A DNA stretch of 64,000 bases from Pseudoflavonifractor sp. (GTDB lineage: Bacteria > Bacteroidota > Bacteroidia > Bacteroidales > Muribaculaceae), in NCBI GenBank assembly GCA_023667145.1, contig JAMPAQ010000001.1, positions 352,505 through 416,504 of the forward strand, in the 5' to 3' direction. Below the pieces are notes generated by a model. That model was not told the origin of the DNA, did no database searches, and saw only the letters and a list, made by a program, of their open reading frames with translations. Both the position numbers and the translations under genes were made by a program. Shown piece after piece: positions 61,476-64,000 of this stretch (its first letter is position 1; each line of letters starts with the position of its first letter).

Positions 61476-62234
61476 ATGCCATCCCGCGACAGCACCATCC
61501 CTGCCGTCTTGCCCCGTGATATACCCGTCATCTCGGGCGTGGAGTTTGAGTTTTCCGGCATAGGTACAGTCCATCTCACTATCCGGCGCAACACCCGTTC
61601 CACCTCAATGCGCTGGCGCGAGGGCAAGCTCTACATGGTAGTACCTCCGGGAGTCGATTCCGCATACGTAAGGGATGTTCTTGAACGTTACCGTCCACGC
61701 CTCGTCTCCCGTCGTCCGACAGTGACATTCCGTGACGATGAGACGCTCCACTTCTTCGGCCTGACGGTCACCATCACGCGCCAGCGGCTCCGTCCCGACC
61801 ATATCCTTGCCACCCTCAAGGGCCGGGAGGGAGTCATATCCCTCGGCTCGTCCATCGACATTACATCCGACACCACCGTCAGGGCCATCAGCAACTACAT
61901 CTGCCGCATGGCCATGCGTGTTGCCCCAGACACACTCATACCCCATGGACGCACCCTCGCATCCAGCCTCGGCCTCAGCCCCGCCGGATGGGAGATAAAC
62001 CGTGGACACCGCAAACTCGGCCATTGCACCTCTCGTGGAGTCATATCACTCAGCTACGCCCTCATCTTCTTGCCCACCGAGCTCCGCGACTACGTCATCT
62101 ACCACGAACTCGCCCACCTCACCGAGATGAACCACGGCCCCCGCTTCCATCGCCTCTGCGACCAATACTGCAACGGCCACGAGCATACCCTCGCTACCCG
62201 CCTCCGCACTCACCCCTGGCCCCTCCTCCTCTAA
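61476..62234 (+). CDS. YgjP/M48-like metallopeptidase (DUF45)
   Basis: A 252-residue protein. The zinc motif is YHELAHLTEMNHGPRFH near the C-terminus (His, Glu and the next His), with the preceding GHCTSRGVISLSYALIFLP. The first half contains IRRNTRSTSMRWREGKL. This is the YgjP (DUF45) layout, with unknown substrate. It belongs to the nadK operon. It is GC-rich up to its stop, after which the base composition changes sharply. Confidence 0.9.
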   Translation: MPSRDSTIPAVLPRDIPVISGVEFEFSGIGTVHLTIRRNTRSTSMRWREGKLYMVVPPGVDSAYVRDVLERYRPRLVSRRPTVTFRDDETLHFFGLTVTITRQRLRPDHILATLKGREGVISLGSSIDITSDTTVRAISNYICRMAMRVAPDTLIPHGRTLASSLGLSPAGWEINRGHRKLGHCTSRGVISLSYALIFLPTELRDYVIYHELAHLTEMNHGPRFHRLCDQYCNGHEHTLATRLRTHPWPLLL

Positions 62235-62308
62235 CCCACCACTAATCCAACATATTGTGACAATTAATAAAGCATATCATACTATAATCCATTTTCCAAT
62301 ACTTATGC

Positions 62309-62316
62309 TATCTTTG
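62309..62316 (+). promoter_or_regulatory. -7 element of the helicase gene
   Basis: TATCTTTG fits TAnnTTTG and lies 50 bases before the ATG at 62366. The upstream region is AT-rich and no clear TTG is at the right spacing. Confidence 0.5.
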
Positions 62317-62365
62317 CACAGGTGAATTTTCTCTATGCAAAACATATTTCAATTGTAGGTGCGAC

Positions 62366-64000
62366 ATGTCTATATTCAGTAGATTCTTCGGTTCTAAAAA
62401 ATCTAAGGTCTCCGAACAGGGAGGAAACGGAACCCCAATCATAAACCAGCTATTAGATTTTGAATGTCAAATTGTTGACTTACTCTCCAAAGACATATTT
62501 ATCGCTCGTAGTGATTACGCGCATCTTAAGGAGTCATTTTCTGTATTATACAATAAGTTCAAGACTTTGCAGGACTCAGATACTTTGGATTATTTTTGTA
62601 AGAAAGAGAAGATTGTTATAGACAACGCCAACTCTTTTATCAACTCTTACGAGAATCTATTTATCTCCAATAATTCAGATATAATACAGCAGCATAACAA
62701 TAAGTTTCTACGAGACCACTTAGAATATGACAGACTGTATTTAGACAAAATCTTAAAAGAAATTGACCCTAAGATAAACCTTGATGAGGAACAACGGAGA
62801 GTCGTATTGTCCGATGAAGACTATACTCTTGTAATAGCAGGAGCGGGAGCAGGTAAGACAACTACCGTTGCGGCAAAGGTCAAGTATCTTGTCGAGAAAA
62901 AGAATATTTCTCCAGACCAAATACTGGTTATCTCATTTACTAACAAGGCCGTTGGCGAATTACGGGATAAAATCAACAAAAGCCTTGGAATCAAATGTCC
63001 CATAACGACATTTCATAAAACCGGCTATGCGATTTTACGTCGCCAAGACAATGCCAGCAACAAGACAATTGTTGACCAAGGCTTTATGTACAACGTAATA
63101 AACAACTATCTTAAAGGGACGATACTTGAGAATCCAGAATTGGTCGACAAATTAATCCTATTCTTTGGGACTTATTTTGATGCGCCGTTTGAGGGGAAAG
63201 ATCTCAACGACTTCTTCAACTACATCAAAAAGGCGAATTTTTCAACCTTACGCAGTAATATGTCAGAATATGTTGAAGAAATCACAGACAAACGCACAGG
63301 CAAACATATCAGTATAACCTATGAGACATTACGATCTGCTCAAGAGGTACTCATCGCTAACTTTTTATACCTCAATGGCATAGATTATACCTACGAGAAA
63401 GTATACCCATACAACATCCTACGTTCCCTCAAACCATACACTCCCGATTTCACCATAACCCAAGATGAGAAGACAGCATATATTGAGCATTTCGGAATCA
63501 CACAGGATGGCAAGAACAATCGATACAACGAAGACCAATTGGCTCGTTACAAAAAGGAAATAAACGATAAAATTACACTTCATCGCCGACATGAGACAGA
63601 CCTTATCTACACATTTTCATCATACGATGACGGCATGGATATGCTGACACACCTGAAGGAGGATCTCCAAAATCACGGCTTCACCTTGCACCCACGAGAT
63701 ACGCGAGAGGTGTTTGAGAAAATTGTAAGTACTGAAGAGAACCGATACATATCACGATTGGTAAAATTGGTCTGCACATTTATCCAAAATTTCAAGACGA
63801 ACGACTATTCTTCGGATGATTTCTACAATTTCATTTCAACTACAGGCAATGAGCGTAACAAGCTGTTCCTAAATATCTGTGAGCGCTGCTACCATGAATA
63901 TTCAAAATGCCTTAAAGAAAAAAACGCGATTGATTTTGAAGACATGATCAATGATTCCGCAAAAATCATTCGTGAGGAGAAACTTAATGGCACTCGCCTC
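62366..64000 (+). CDS. UvrD-like superfamily 1 helicase with a nuclease-like insertion (3' end outside the window)
   Basis: The first 545 residues of a gene that runs past the window. After a ~135-residue N-terminal helical part come the Q-type motif (NLDEEQRRVVL), the Walker A (IAGAGAGKTTT, Lys164), ISFTNKAVGELRDKI (motif Ia) and TTFHKTGYAIL. Inside the 1B-type region, residues 320-420 hold a PD-(D/E)XK-like segment: Glu327, Asp361 in TPDFTI and Glu374 in YIEHFGI, then EINDKITLH. This matches UvrD/HelD-type helicases with a restriction-endonuclease-like insert. The gene is AT-rich, unlike its left neighbour. The start ATG (62366) is chosen because no other in-frame start fits. Function in repair or phage defence is a guess. 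Confidence 0.88.
   Translation, partial: MSIFSRFFGSKKSKVSEQGGNGTPIINQLLDFECQIVDLLSKDIFIARSDYAHLKESFSVLYNKFKTLQDSDTLDYFCKKEKIVIDNANSFINSYENLFISNNSDIIQQHNNKFLRDHLEYDRLYLDKILKEIDPKINLDEEQRRVVLSDEDYTLVIAGAGAGKTTTVAAKVKYLVEKKNISPDQILVISFTNKAVGELRDKINKSLGIKCPITTFHKTGYAILRRQDNASNKTIVDQGFMYNVINNYLKGTILENPELVDKLILFFGTYFDAPFEGKDLNDFFNYIKKANFSTLRSNMSEYVEEITDKRTGKHISITYETLRSAQEVLIANFLYLNGIDYTYEKVYPYNILRSLKPYTPDFTITQDEKTAYIEHFGITQDGKNNRYNEDQLARYKKEINDKITLHRRHETDLIYTFSSYDDGMDMLTHLKEDLQNHGFTLHPRDTREVFEKIVSTEENRYISRLVKLVCTFIQNFKTNDYSSDDFYNFISTTGNERNKLFLNICERCYHEYSKCLKEKNAIDFEDMINDSAKIIREEKLNGTRL

Overview
The window looks like the chromosome of a Bacteroidales bacterium, most likely a gut Muribaculaceae-type relative of Bacteroides and Porphyromonas. 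The evidence is a SusC/SusD pair, type IX secretion (T9SS) genes porU and porV, Rex, DUF4271, DUF2795 and DUF6056 proteins, and many promoters of the Bacteroidota form (TTG or TTTG, 19-21 bases, then TAnnTTTG). Coding density is high. No intergenic gap exceeds about 280 bases; the largest are 8698-8975 and 17014-17271, and both hold only promoters or a terminator. I found no tRNA, rRNA, CRISPR array, insertion sequence or prophage. One small RNA gene, the SRP RNA, lies at 46995-47091.

Region by region. (1) 1-8.7 kb, minus strand: a secreted zinc metalloprotease, a RagA/SusC-type receptor, a SusD lipoprotein and a secreted protein with a T9SS-like C-terminus. This resembles a peptide-uptake locus more than a glycan locus, because no glycosidase is present. 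(2) 9-16 kb: rbfA with a LolC/E-like permease, facing a minus-strand run of DUF4271, hemD, rnpA, yidD and a TatD-family hydrolase; then a LOG-family hydrolase diverging from an AspT/YidE-type transporter. (3) 16-20 kb: an AT-rich orphan gene of unknown function, a DUF2795 protein, a PduO-type adenosyltransferase and a secreted endonuclease I. (4) 20-31 kb: a TolC-HlyD-permease-permease export operon without an ATPase gene, topA with an RluA-type pseudouridine synthase, a secreted PCMD-like protein and ispF. (5) 30-40 kb: a T9SS block with porV and two porU-type sortase genes, which enclose rex and a probable fumarylacetoacetase-fold pseudoenzyme. (6) 40-44 kb: GH25 and NlpC/P60 wall hydrolases on opposite strands, then an outer-membrane beta-barrel protein. 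(7) 44-48 kb: two paralogous GtrB-like glycosyltransferases and a DUF6056 membrane protein, with the SRP RNA gene between them. (8) 48-57 kb, minus strand: rsmI-like methylase plus MBL hydrolase, and the rimP-nusA-infB operon running into folK and an EamA transporter. (9) 57-62 kb: pdxJ-exbB-exbD-tonB-DUF2752 on the minus strand, diverging from a shortened CBS/ACT-like protein, nadK and a YgjP-type metallopeptidase. (10) 62.3 kb to the end: composition drops sharply to AT-rich at the start of a UvrD-like helicase with a nuclease-like insertion. The gene runs off the window and probably marks the edge of a transferred, possibly defence-related, island.

Functional links. The export sortase genes (porU, porV) can serve at least two T9SS-type cargo candidates here, the 320-residue protein at the left end and the endonuclease I. 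The TonB-ExbB-ExbD system can energise the SusC receptor and perhaps the beta-barrel protein. The most unusual features are the doubled porU around a redox regulator and a pseudoenzyme, the protease-linked SusCD locus, the SRP RNA inside a glycosyltransferase cluster, and the AT-rich helicase at the right edge.
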